From positions 1 to 64,000 of the IMG/VR virus record IMGVR_UViG_3300027747_003046: DNA of 64,000 nt. The stretch is one strand, 5' to 3'. This DNA comes from a virus. Of the stretch, positions 55,000 to 64,000 are shown in pieces (position 1 is the stretch's first letter; every line of letters begins with the position of its first letter). The notes below the pieces were generated by a model, which ran no database searches, was not told the origin of the DNA, and saw only the letters and a program-made list of their open reading frames with translations. The position numbers were made by a program, and so were the translations under genes.

Positions 55000-57900
55000 A
55001 TGGCAGAAGAAGTAACAAAGTCAATGTTAAATCCGAGCTCAGTTGAGCTGGTTTTTCCATTACAAACAGAAGTAACAATTGAAATTTCAAAAATACAAGA
55101 ATATATTGCTCAATTGAGCAAATTATTTGCTTTTTATAAAAAGCAACTTCAATTGAATGGCAATGAAATTAAGAACTATGATCTTAGTTCAGAGATTGGC
55201 CCATTAATGACGTTTTTGGTTCAATTAGATATTGCTATAAAAAGCTCAAATATCGCTAAGCCAATAATCACATCAGATCCAAATAAAACTTCCGTATTTG
55301 ATTACGAATTCTTAACTTTAAGAATAATTCCAACACCAGTTGACAATTCTGCTTCTTCGACGGGAATTCAGTTAAATGGTCCTCGAATGTTTGAGGAAAG
55401 AGAATATTCCGATGGTTCCAAAAGACAGACTCTTATATATAATAAAATTGATTATCTGTTTCTCGAAAACAAAACTACCCCCAGAACAATGGCGGTGTTA
55501 TCGACACTACAATTTCCAGCTTTAACTGTTTCCCCATCAACTCTTGCCTTGGTTTTTAATAGTAAGGAAATATTAAAACAAATAAATGCTCCAATTCCAA
55601 GCAGCTTGCTATTGTGTCAAGGAAGACAAACTACTCTTTCTAAGTTGGAAGATGGTTTTTCGTTTTTAGGTTTTGATGTTGGAGGAGTTACTAGCAAAGT
55701 ACTATTAAAAGATTTCTTAAATGCTTATATTCAGCCAATTCAGGAAGTAGTAGCTGCTCCGAAGCCACCAATTCCAAAAGCCTGCACACCAGAAGTAAGA
55801 GACAGACTATCTGTTGTTAGAGCTAGCCTAAATATGGCAGAAATACAGATAGCTTTTGCTGGTGGTATAAATTCTATAGAATTGGATACCAAAAAGAAAT
55901 ATGAAGAAGATAAACAAGAGTTTATTGAATTAACAAAACTTTGTCCTGATTTGATCAGCGAAATAAGTCTCTTTGAAAGCATAAAAGATATTGATAAATT
56001 GGGTAAATTATTTACCGATTTCTTAGAAAAATATAATCTTGCCTGTATTGTTGACGAGGCCATTAAATGTGTAATGCCTCAGATTCCGTGTGATCAAATT
56101 TTAAGAGATTTGACTGTAGATAATTTTGAACAAAGATTACAAACAGCCTTTCCCCATCAGAAAAATATTATTCACGCAATAACCCTCAACATAAACGAGG
56201 CTTTGGAAAAAGAAAATAGAAGACGTGCCGACGCTGGTGAACAGCCATTAGAGCCTGCCGCCCAAACACAGATTGTTCTAGATAATATCAATAAAGTTAT
56301 CGATCTAGAAGCATTGTGTAAAATCGATATTGAGGCCATCGTTGAACTAATAAAGAATCTTTTTAATATCAAATTGCCCTCTTTTAATTTGTTTGATTGG
56401 CAATTTAATTTTAAAATAGATCTTAATCTAGCAATCATAGAAGCACTTCTGAAAATGCTTTTATCGATGATTGAACAAGTCTTGAATGAATTGGTTGGCT
56501 GCGATGCTTTGGATGGTCTTATAGCAGGAATCATAAATTCAAATGTAGACGCTCCAACAGGTTTGTATGGAGATGTAGCAGCAATGTTCGGCGGAGATTT
56601 TGATTTTTCTAATTTTCAAGGAACTGCTGCTAATGGTATTCAAAATTTCTTGACACAGAGCGGCGACCAACTATCTAAAATTCTTGTATTTGAATCAAAA
56701 TTAGGTAACAATCTTTTGGGCAGTTTTGGCGTTTCTGGAACTCTTGGATTTGGCAAAAACGCCGATAATATTTTAGCCGGTAATGTTGGTACCGAATTGA
56801 ATACATTCGGTGGCCTCGTTAGAGCGTCGACTCATACAACCGGTGGAGTCGGTATCGCTGGTTTTCAGATATCACCAACTTCTTTTACCGGCATAATTGA
56901 TGTTAATACTCTAGCATCAACAGAAAAACAGGCAGACTTTTTAAAAGAAATTGGACAATTCCAGTTAACTACTGACGGTACAACCACGAATGCCGTTAGA
57001 ATATCTGATGACTCTTTAGTTCAATTGTTGAGTTCTTCTAATAATATAGAAATAGCCAGAACTGTTCCGGCTACAAGGGAGCAACAACTTGAGCAAGATG
57101 TTTATACTCCTCTTAAGACTAGAAATAAGAATCGTCATATTTTAAAGGCTTTAGTCAATATAAATCAAACGGAAAATGTTGCGCAATTAGTGGTTCCTCA
57201 AGCATCACTAGCAGATCAACTAAAAGAATATGTTAAAACATGTTTTGCGTTATTGTCACCATCTGAGGTTATTGATTTAATAACAGCCAATCCAAGCTTG
57301 GAAGTCAAATTAACAATTACAGAAATAGCAAGAATACGATTTCCATTACTTAACGCAATTCTGAAATATCCAGAACGTCATGCCTTGTTGTTTGCTTCAT
57401 TTGGCAAACTAACCAAACTTGATAGTATTGGTCCGAGATTACAAATTCTTTCATCAGATCCAACCGTAAAAGAAAAAATGGTTGATCCAAATATTTGTGC
57501 TCCTTTCTCAAATCTTCGTGATTTTAGAGAAAACTTAATGACACAAGTGTTATCGCAAGAACTAGCCAATAGATTAATGGACGATCTTGTGGAAGATGAT
57601 CGTAATCGTGCCAATAAATTATTAAATAATCTAGCAAAGAAGCCGCCAATTGTGGACTTGATGACAAACCCATCAGCACTGGCTCCAAACAAGACTCCCG
57701 ATGGAAAGCAGATTGAAGAAATTGATAGAGCGATAGCAAATACTTTGTCTAATCTTTTCGATCAAATCAAGCTATCATTCGACAAAGAGATAGAGGCATA
57801 TCCAAACGCTTCTGCCGCAACAATAGAAGTAGAAGAAAAAATTACCAAATATACCGATGTTAAGCCAAAAGAGGTAACAGGATTTACAAAACCTGATGAT

Positions 57901-60900
57901 GTGACTGGTAATGATAGACCAATAAATCAAGAATATACAAATATTAAAAATATTACAAATACAGAGGGAGTTAAGGATTCAAACGGCAACTACAGAACAA
58001 TTAACGGAGAACGGGGAAATTATTATTTTACAAGGAAGATACACAAAAGAAAACATGGTCAATTAATACACAGTGTTTTTGGTGGTATAAAAAATAAATT
58101 TAATATTAATAATATTATTTTTGATATTAATTCTTCTGGAATTCTTCCATTAGAGATCGATCAAACTCTTTCGAGCATTAAACAAGAAGGAAGTCTTTCT
58201 TCTGGAAGTTATGAATTTGTACCAAGATGGAATCTTAAATACGTCGAAACAACAGGCTCTTATTTATTTGATATTAGGACAGCAGGACAGATACCAGTAA
58301 CATCTGGTAATACTATAAAATATGCCGAAAAACTAAAGTTTACAGGAAGCATATCCGATGAAAATCCATTAATAATAGAGGAGATAAGACTAACTGGTCT
58401 ATCTAATGAATTACAAAATATATCGCGAAATAATATATTTTATAAATTATTAAATCCGGCATTTAAGAATATGGCACCGGTTCTAAAAAAAGCAAATGGA
58501 AGTCGATTGGATACGATTTCTTATGATGAAGGATTATCCGAGTATATATTGGAAATATACCAGAGCTTTTTAAATAGAAATTTGTTAGATGCGCCTTATG
58601 ATGCTCCGCTACTACAAAATTCAAAAGCATCGCAGATGTTGGATGATATCAAGAATATCTTGTTGAGTCTTGTTGATTTTACTCCGTTGCCAACAGAACA
58701 GGAGAAAGCTTGCGGAATAGATACTCACTTGCTACAGCTGGAAGCTGTTAAAAAGCGCGTAATAAAAGAATTTAATTCATCGGTTCCAGATAACCTTGTG
58801 AGTAAAAATTCACAAATAAACACAAGATATTCCGACTCAAAACCTGGACATTTATCAGAAAAGATAATGACCGGTCTTGCCGAGACTCTAATAAGAACAT
58901 CTGTAATACACAATATTTTCAAAGGTTTGTTTTTGTTTGATAAGTACAATTACAGGTTTGATGTATTCTCTGTGCCAGAAATTATTTATATATTCTTTGA
59001 GCACACTGTAAAAAATGACATTAAGAACGCAAAACTTGAAAATGATTTCCAAAAAGAAATAGAAAAAATTTATAATTTATACAAAAAAGACGAAAAACAT
59101 CTAATACCGGAAGATGATACTGGCTCTAATAAGTTGAGAAGTATTGTAAAATATCATATTGATTCTGTTCTTAAGATTTTAAAAACAATTGTTCAATCTT
59201 ATAAAAATCCGCAATCTATAAATGCGCCAAATACAACACCGGATTCATCCACTCAGATACAACTAGCACCTGCACAATTACAACAAAAATTCGATCTTTT
59301 TACACAAGGATTTGGACTTGGTTCAAGTTTTTTAAATAATAATGCTAATTCTGATTTACAGATGCAAACAATGATATCATTAGTGGCAACTAGTACTAGT
59401 CCCGGTATTGCTGATGCGATTACTAGAATGTATAACGAGACTTTAGGTATACCAATAAATAATGATATTATTGCTACAAAAAATAGAAATATTTTCCTAC
59501 AATCTTTGGCAAGAGCAGAACCATATTCAAATTTTTATGAAAAATATAACTATTTTACACCACCTGAAGATATGCCACCACCAAGTGATAGCGAAAATGA
59601 CGAAGTATCAGAACCACTACATTCTACTGTTCCCACGACGGGCGATATATATAATTTATATAAGCCGGAATCGACGTTTGCTAAATTTACTAGCAACTTA
59701 AGTCACCATATCTATAATAGTAATAATCCTACTGGATACCAATTCATTCTAGAAAGATATGTAAAATTTGACTTCAAAAGTCCCTCTACAATAGACGAGC
59801 CACAGATATTTAAAGATACAAAAAAATTCTTTTCTGAACATCTACAACTAAATGGAGTTGTTAATTTAAAGAATTTTGAAGAAATAATGTTTGTAATTCT
59901 TTATATAATAACAAATTCTACACACAGAACAACACTTTATAAGAAAAACGCCACCAACTATGAAACTAATGGTTTCTGGTTCAATAGTCCGCCAAAATTT
60001 GGTTACAGAATTTGTTTAGTAAAAGATTATGCTGGTGTTGGTAATTTATCGAAAATCGACAATGGTTTTTACAATGGAATGGTAATTGGTATGCAAAATC
60101 CGGCTACATTCTATTTTGCTGACGATTCAACATCAACGAATACTGGCGAAGATTATACAACGCTAGATAATCATAAGAGATTTAAAACAGGCTTAATTCA
60201 AACATATACAAGTCAAAATATTGATGATTCTGTTAGCAGAGATATGGCAGCTGCCCACAGACAGCAGCCAGATGCTTTAATATTAAAAAATCTTAGAAAG
60301 AATTTAGTTGTACCAGTTATAGAAAAAGAAATAGAATTCCCAGAAGAATTATATAATTTTGATAACACCAACCTTCCACCAAATTTTTATAATAATTATA
60401 TTGCCGCTTTCCTTCCACATTTACAAGAGGCAGTAGAAAGAAAAATGTTAGCAGATCCAACATACGATATTTTAGTAAATTTGTGTTTAATAGAGGGAAT
60501 GTCAAAAACTTTTTCTCTAATCAATAGCATGGTCGGTATGGCTAGTGAGCCAATGTTCAAGCTGCTCGATGGTACAAAAGAATTAATTCGTAAAAATTAC
60601 GAAATTCAAAAAAATAGCGGTAATTTTAAGAGCAGAGACAATAGAGGAGCTTACGAAAAACAGAAGAAAGCTAGTCAAGAAGCGCCACCTGCCGTTGATT
60701 TTCTAAAAGCTTCCGCTACGATTCCGATTAATATGTTAAAAGGTTTGGCTACTGCTGTAGATCCAAACATATTCTTGGCCGATAAGATTGTTTTGGCAGG
60801 TAAAACAGGATTTGTACAGCCAAAATTCAGGAGAGTTGAAGCCGGTGAAGTAGTGAAGATAGAAGGCTCAAATCAGACAAAAACAATAACATCAGATGAA

Positions 60901-61431
60901 GCCGGCGTAGCATATGATGGTTATTACAATTATCTAGAAACCGGAGAGATGGAAATTAAAATAAATCCAGCCGGTCAAGGTAATCCATACACCGAGTTTA
61001 CCGTAATGGCACAAGTCGATCCACAAACCAACAAAGTCAAGAAAGTAAGTGGAAAAGTTGTAACAAAACAGGGAACTAATGTGAGTGGGGTGCCTTATGA
61101 TCTTAGAACCAAGGCTTATGTTGATTCTAGCTTTAATGACGAACAAGAAGTCGATTCTTTCGATATAAGAAACAGTACGCCAATTTTCCCCGGCGAAAAA
61201 ATAAATATTCCTTATTCTGTTGCTTCATTGTTGTTAGCACCGTTCCCAATATTTGGTCCTTCATCGTTAACAACTTACAATGTTGCTATGCCATTTGGAC
61301 CATTATTCTTGGCGCTAGAACCATTGATATTTGAAACACCAGAATTTAAGGCATCGATTCCCAAGAAAGAGAAGCAGATAGCAAAAGATGAAAATGGGAA
61401 TACAATTTGTGACGATAAAAAAGAAGGATGA
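55000..61431 (+). CDS. Giant virion protein, 2143 aa, probable baseplate/tail
   Basis: Helical, acidic N-terminal third with repeats of long helices (LNLAIIEALLKMLLSMIEQV is hydrophobic, about residue 480), beta-rich parts later (1000-1200), and a C-terminal 150 residues with FRRVEAGEVVKIEG and TKTITSDEAGVAYDGYY. No enzymatic motif. Set between the spike-region gene and gp25, it is probably a structural part of the baseplate. No frameshift or repeats of DNA seen. Confidence 0.85.
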   Translation: MAEEVTKSMLNPSSVELVFPLQTEVTIEISKIQEYIAQLSKLFAFYKKQLQLNGNEIKNYDLSSEIGPLMTFLVQLDIAIKSSNIAKPIITSDPNKTSVFDYEFLTLRIIPTPVDNSASSTGIQLNGPRMFEEREYSDGSKRQTLIYNKIDYLFLENKTTPRTMAVLSTLQFPALTVSPSTLALVFNSKEILKQINAPIPSSLLLCQGRQTTLSKLEDGFSFLGFDVGGVTSKVLLKDFLNAYIQPIQEVVAAPKPPIPKACTPEVRDRLSVVRASLNMAEIQIAFAGGINSIELDTKKKYEEDKQEFIELTKLCPDLISEISLFESIKDIDKLGKLFTDFLEKYNLACIVDEAIKCVMPQIPCDQILRDLTVDNFEQRLQTAFPHQKNIIHAITLNINEALEKENRRRADAGEQPLEPAAQTQIVLDNINKVIDLEALCKIDIEAIVELIKNLFNIKLPSFNLFDWQFNFKIDLNLAIIEALLKMLLSMIEQVLNELVGCDALDGLIAGIINSNVDAPTGLYGDVAAMFGGDFDFSNFQGTAANGIQNFLTQSGDQLSKILVFESKLGNNLLGSFGVSGTLGFGKNADNILAGNVGTELNTFGGLVRASTHTTGGVGIAGFQISPTSFTGIIDVNTLASTEKQADFLKEIGQFQLTTDGTTTNAVRISDDSLVQLLSSSNNIEIARTVPATREQQLEQDVYTPLKTRNKNRHILKALVNINQTENVAQLVVPQASLADQLKEYVKTCFALLSPSEVIDLITANPSLEVKLTITEIARIRFPLLNAILKYPERHALLFASFGKLTKLDSIGPRLQILSSDPTVKEKMVDPNICAPFSNLRDFRENLMTQVLSQELANRLMDDLVEDDRNRANKLLNNLAKKPPIVDLMTNPSALAPNKTPDGKQIEEIDRAIANTLSNLFDQIKLSFDKEIEAYPNASAATIEVEEKITKYTDVKPKEVTGFTKPDDVTGNDRPINQEYTNIKNITNTEGVKDSNGNYRTINGERGNYYFTRKIHKRKHGQLIHSVFGGIKNKFNINNIIFDINSSGILPLEIDQTLSSIKQEGSLSSGSYEFVPRWNLKYVETTGSYLFDIRTAGQIPVTSGNTIKYAEKLKFTGSISDENPLIIEEIRLTGLSNELQNISRNNIFYKLLNPAFKNMAPVLKKANGSRLDTISYDEGLSEYILEIYQSFLNRNLLDAPYDAPLLQNSKASQMLDDIKNILLSLVDFTPLPTEQEKACGIDTHLLQLEAVKKRVIKEFNSSVPDNLVSKNSQINTRYSDSKPGHLSEKIMTGLAETLIRTSVIHNIFKGLFLFDKYNYRFDVFSVPEIIYIFFEHTVKNDIKNAKLENDFQKEIEKIYNLYKKDEKHLIPEDDTGSNKLRSIVKYHIDSVLKILKTIVQSYKNPQSINAPNTTPDSSTQIQLAPAQLQQKFDLFTQGFGLGSSFLNNNANSDLQMQTMISLVATSTSPGIADAITRMYNETLGIPINNDIIATKNRNIFLQSLARAEPYSNFYEKYNYFTPPEDMPPPSDSENDEVSEPLHSTVPTTGDIYNLYKPESTFAKFTSNLSHHIYNSNNPTGYQFILERYVKFDFKSPSTIDEPQIFKDTKKFFSEHLQLNGVVNLKNFEEIMFVILYIITNSTHRTTLYKKNATNYETNGFWFNSPPKFGYRICLVKDYAGVGNLSKIDNGFYNGMVIGMQNPATFYFADDSTSTNTGEDYTTLDNHKRFKTGLIQTYTSQNIDDSVSRDMAAAHRQQPDALILKNLRKNLVVPVIEKEIEFPEELYNFDNTNLPPNFYNNYIAAFLPHLQEAVERKMLADPTYDILVNLCLIEGMSKTFSLINSMVGMASEPMFKLLDGTKELIRKNYEIQKNSGNFKSRDNRGAYEKQKKASQEAPPAVDFLKASATIPINMLKGLATAVDPNIFLADKIVLAGKTGFVQPKFRRVEAGEVVKIEGSNQTKTITSDEAGVAYDGYYNYLETGEMEIKINPAGQGNPYTEFTVMAQVDPQTNKVKKVSGKVVTKQGTNVSGVPYDLRTKAYVDSSFNDEQEVDSFDIRNSTPIFPGEKINIPYSVASLLLAPFPIFGPSSLTTYNVAMPFGPLFLALEPLIFETPEFKASIPKKEKQIAKDENGNTICDDKKEG

Positions 61432-61464
61432 TTAAAAACCTTTTATTAATATAATTATTGTATT

Positions 61465-61866
61465 ATGCGTAACGGCCTTACACCATCCTTCCCATTTCAA
61501 ATAGATACTCAAGATAGCGATTATATTCTTATTAATAAAACTAATGATCTAGTTAGACAGAATTTAACAAATCTGATTTTAACAAATCCTGGCGAAAGAA
61601 TAATGAATCCACAATTTGGTGTTGGAATAAAAAAATATTTGTTTGAAAATAAAACTTATTCATTAACAAATACAATAAAAAATTCAATAAATAACCAAAC
61701 AAAAAAATATATGCCATTTGTTTCTATTGATGGTATAGATTTTTACTCAGACGAGCAAAATCCAAATTTTTTGGGAATTACAATATCATATACAGTAATT
61801 CCAACATCAACAAGCGATATTCTTCGTTTAAATTTTGACTTGTTAACGCAAACTTTATTAAGATAG
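61465..61866 (+). CDS. Baseplate wedge protein, T4 gp25-like
   Basis: 133 aa. LILTNPGERIMNPQFGVGIK, YLFE is the gp25/W family signature; the length matches. The protein sits at the wedge-sheath junction in T4. Preceded by a 33-nt spacer. Confidence 0.92.
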   Translation: MRNGLTPSFPFQIDTQDSDYILINKTNDLVRQNLTNLILTNPGERIMNPQFGVGIKKYLFENKTYSLTNTIKNSINNQTKKYMPFVSIDGIDFYSDEQNPNFLGITISYTVIPTSTSDILRLNFDLLTQTLLR

Positions 61867-61899
61867 CAGAAAATAAACTAGTTATAACGAGGTTAAAAA

Positions 61900-63702
61900 A
61901 TGCCAAAAAAGAATGTACCAATAAATTATTCTGCTAGAGATTTCGCGTCAATAAAAGAGTCACTAGTTCAGCACGCTAAGAGATATTATCCAGAGTCTTT
62001 TAGAGACTTTAATGAGGCCGGCTTCGGTTCATTGATGTTGGATACTGTTTCTTATGTTGGTGATATTCTTTCTTTTTATCTCGACTATCAGGCCAATGAA
62101 AGCTTTTTAGATACAGCTATTGAGTTCAATAATGTTGAAAAAATGGCAAGGCAGATGGGTTTCAAAGATACTGAAACTCCAACATCTCATGGTATAGCGA
62201 CATTCTTTATTTTAATACCAGCATCTCAAACCGGTTTGGGACCAGATTATACATATATCCCTATTCTTAAGAAAAATTCTACACTGGCAACCTCAAACGG
62301 TAATCAATTCATATTAAACGAAGATGTTTTCTTTAATTCAGTTGATAATGAGACAGTAGTAGCTAGAGTCAATTCTACAACTGGCTTGCCAACTTCTTAT
62401 GCTATAAAAGCCTATGGCAGAGTAATTTCAGGGGTATATGAGCAAGTTGTAATCGAAACTGGCGATTTTGAAAGATTTAAAAAATTAAGATTACCGATTG
62501 GTAATTTGGCAGAAATCATAAAAGTAGAAGACGAAGAAGGTAATGAATACTTTCAGGTAGACTATCTAACTCAGGATGTAATATATCGTCCGATAGTCAA
62601 CAGGGCCGGTTCAAACAGCACAAGTAACACTAGTGCCTTTTTAAGACCAATTACTGTTCCAAGAAGATTCGTTTTAGAAAAACTAAATGGTAGTTACTAC
62701 CTTCAATTCGGTCAGGGTCAGGATAAAACAAATAAAAACCAAGAAAGCGTTGCCGATCCTTCTACTGTGGCATTAAAAGTTTATGGAAAAAATTATATTT
62801 CTGGAGATTCTTTTGATCCAACTAATCTCATAGAAACAGATAAGTTTGGAATTGTGCCTGTTAACACAAAATTGACAATCACGGTTCGAACAAATAGTGC
62901 TTCAAATGTCAATGCGAGCGCCGGCAGTCTCAAAAAAGTAACAAGAGCTATTTTTGAATTTCCCGATCCGATGGCAATCAGTGCTGATGTAAAAAGTCAA
63001 ATTAAAAAATCTCTTGAAGCAACAAACGAAGAACCAATAGTTGGTGATACAAGACTAGTTACTTCAAAAGAGTTGAAAGTAATAGCTGGTTCTGCTTATG
63101 CTACCCAGAGCAGAGCAGTAACAAAAGAAGACTACAAGGCTTTGTTGTATAAAATGCCAGCCGAATTTGGTAGAGTTAAGAGAGTCAATATAGTAAGAGA
63201 TCAGGATTCTTTTAAAAGAAATCTAAATCTTTACGTTGTCTCAGCCGATGAAAGTGGCTATCTGGTTCCAACAAATATTGTTGTAAAACAAAATCTTAAA
63301 ATCTGGCTGAATAAAAATAGAATGATTAATGATACTATTGATATTTTAGATGCCAAAATAATTAATTTTGGTATCGATTTTAGTGTTATAGCAGATTTGG
63401 AAGCCAATAAATTTGATGTAATGACCGACTGTAAAAATGCTATAATGACAGAATTTTTGAGAGTTCGCGAATTAGGAGAACCTCTGTTTTATTCAGATGT
63501 TATTAAAATTTTAAAAGATATAAAAGGCGTATTAGACGTCGTTAGAGTAAAGATTTATAATAAAACCGGAGATCTGTATTCTAACGTCTTTTATGACATG
63601 GATAAATATTTATCATCAGATGGTAGATATATAAATTGTCCAGATAACGTTGTTTTTGAACTTAAATTTCCAAACACAGATATTAAGGGAGTTGTGCTCT
63701 AA
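61900..63702 (+). CDS. Baseplate wedge protein, T4 gp6-like (baseplate J)
   Basis: 600 aa. INYSARDFASIKESLVQHAK, FNEAGFGSLMLDTVSYVGDI, SFYLDYQANESFLDTA, and KEDYKALLYKMPAEFGRVKR are conserved in gp6/baseplate J proteins, which form the ring around the tail tube base. GAGG before ATG; the stop overlaps the next ATG. Confidence 0.92.
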   Translation: MPKKNVPINYSARDFASIKESLVQHAKRYYPESFRDFNEAGFGSLMLDTVSYVGDILSFYLDYQANESFLDTAIEFNNVEKMARQMGFKDTETPTSHGIATFFILIPASQTGLGPDYTYIPILKKNSTLATSNGNQFILNEDVFFNSVDNETVVARVNSTTGLPTSYAIKAYGRVISGVYEQVVIETGDFERFKKLRLPIGNLAEIIKVEDEEGNEYFQVDYLTQDVIYRPIVNRAGSNSTSNTSAFLRPITVPRRFVLEKLNGSYYLQFGQGQDKTNKNQESVADPSTVALKVYGKNYISGDSFDPTNLIETDKFGIVPVNTKLTITVRTNSASNVNASAGSLKKVTRAIFEFPDPMAISADVKSQIKKSLEATNEEPIVGDTRLVTSKELKVIAGSAYATQSRAVTKEDYKALLYKMPAEFGRVKRVNIVRDQDSFKRNLNLYVVSADESGYLVPTNIVVKQNLKIWLNKNRMINDTIDILDAKIINFGIDFSVIADLEANKFDVMTDCKNAIMTEFLRVRELGEPLFYSDVIKILKDIKGVLDVVRVKIYNKTGDLYSNVFYDMDKYLSSDGRYINCPDNVVFELKFPNTDIKGVVL

Positions 63703-64000
63703 TGAGTATTAAAAGATACGTTGCGAACAAAGATACAACAATAACAAATGCTTACATGGCAAATCTCAAAACAAGAGCCGAACATTCAAATATGGGCGAA
63801 TCTGATATATTAGAGATTTTCTCACTATATGGACAAGCAAATACCTCTTCATCAGAACTTAGCAGAGTTTTATTAGATTTCCCAGTTTCTAAAATTCTTG
63901 AAGATAGAAATAATTTATTGTTACCAGTCAGCGGTAATGTTCAGTTTATGCTGAAGTTGAGCAATGCCGAGCATGGCAATACAACACCAAGAAAATTTAA
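63702..64000 (+). CDS. Virion protein, N-terminal part only
   Basis: Starts MSIKRYVANKDTTITNAYMA, continues ISSSELSRVLLDFPVS-like beta-rich sequence and runs off the window (99 codons seen). Coupled to gp6 by TAATG. Probably a baseplate or tail-fibre attachment protein by position. Confidence 0.75.
   Translation, partial: MSIKRYVANKDTTITNAYMANLKTRAEHSNMGESDILEIFSLYGQANTSSSELSRVLLDFPVSKILEDRNNLLLPVSGNVQFMLKLSNAEHGNTTPRKF

Noticed and set aside
1-64000. Insertion sequences, integrase or attachment sites
   Set aside because: No transposase or recombinase motifs, terminal inverted repeats or tRNA-end duplications were seen.

Overview
The window looks like about 64 kb of a large T4-like myovirus (tailed phage) infecting a bacterium. 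The right end carries tail and baseplate genes: a gp25-like wedge protein, a gp6-like wedge protein, a hub/lysin-type M15 peptidase and a 2143-residue virion protein. A gp55-like late sigma factor lies just upstream. There are 12 tRNA or tRNA-like genes, four homing-endonuclease-type genes, many overlapping small ORFs, and no rRNA, integrase, transposase or ribosomal protein gene. Nearly all genes read on the + strand; the only minus-strand genes I support are an Ig-like virion protein (20623-21600), an endonuclease (32099-32803), a secreted serine protease (36664-37449) and one candidate small RNA (9614-9779).

Layout. 1-14.3 kb is an early-type region of higher GC. It has host-like promoters (TTGAC[A/G], 16-17 bp spacer, mostly extended -10 TG[C/T]TA..AT), hairpin terminators and mostly small proteins. 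These include two tandem paralogue families: SH3/KOW-like proteins at 758-3451 and 6813-7353, and an unrecognised 68-90 residue family at 7399-9608. It also carries a MoxR AAA+ ATPase, a HExxH peptidase and a VWA-domain peptidase (3645-6757), a zinc-knuckle protein, a 0.6-kb intergenic region with repeats and hairpins (9609-10225), and a Gln-Glu-Asn tRNA cluster. 14.6-31.5 kb is more AT-rich: a protein-kinase-like protein, a lipoprotein, a UvdE-type UV endonuclease, a Nudix hydrolase, a DEDDh exonuclease, metallopeptidases, a 918-residue protein with ligase-like and HxGH adenylyltransferase motifs, and a sugar-phosphate isomerase-type cupin.

28.3-36.6 kb holds nine tRNA genes interleaved with three homing-endonuclease-type genes, dCMP deaminase and a SpoU-family RNA methyltransferase. 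36.7-41.7 kb carries the serine protease, PIN-PhoH, a metallopeptidase, a Cas4/RecB-like nuclease and an EDxHD endonuclease. 41.7-50.9 kb is a glycan locus: four or five glycosyltransferases, a GT11-like fucosyltransferase, two FkbM methyltransferases, GDP-mannose 4,6-dehydratase and GDP-L-fucose synthase, enough to make and transfer GDP-fucose starting from GDP-mannose. 51.6-64 kb holds the late sigma factor and the baseplate genes.

The best single finding is a 279-nt ORF-less group I intron (41767-42045) splitting the first glycosyltransferase gene. P1, P10, P7, P9 and the exon join can be read off the sequence, and joining the exons gives one continuous frame with a family-typical N-terminus. 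An EDxHD endonuclease gene lies immediately upstream and overlaps exon 1 instead of sitting inside the intron. The other strong leads are a PD-(D/E)XK endonuclease gene overlapping the 5' end of tRNA-Tyr, a tRNA-Ser with the rare anticodon ACT, a minus-strand small-RNA candidate with a near-consensus promoter, the two tandem small-protein families, and a GGGGTTA element set 16-17 bp upstream of four early promoters.
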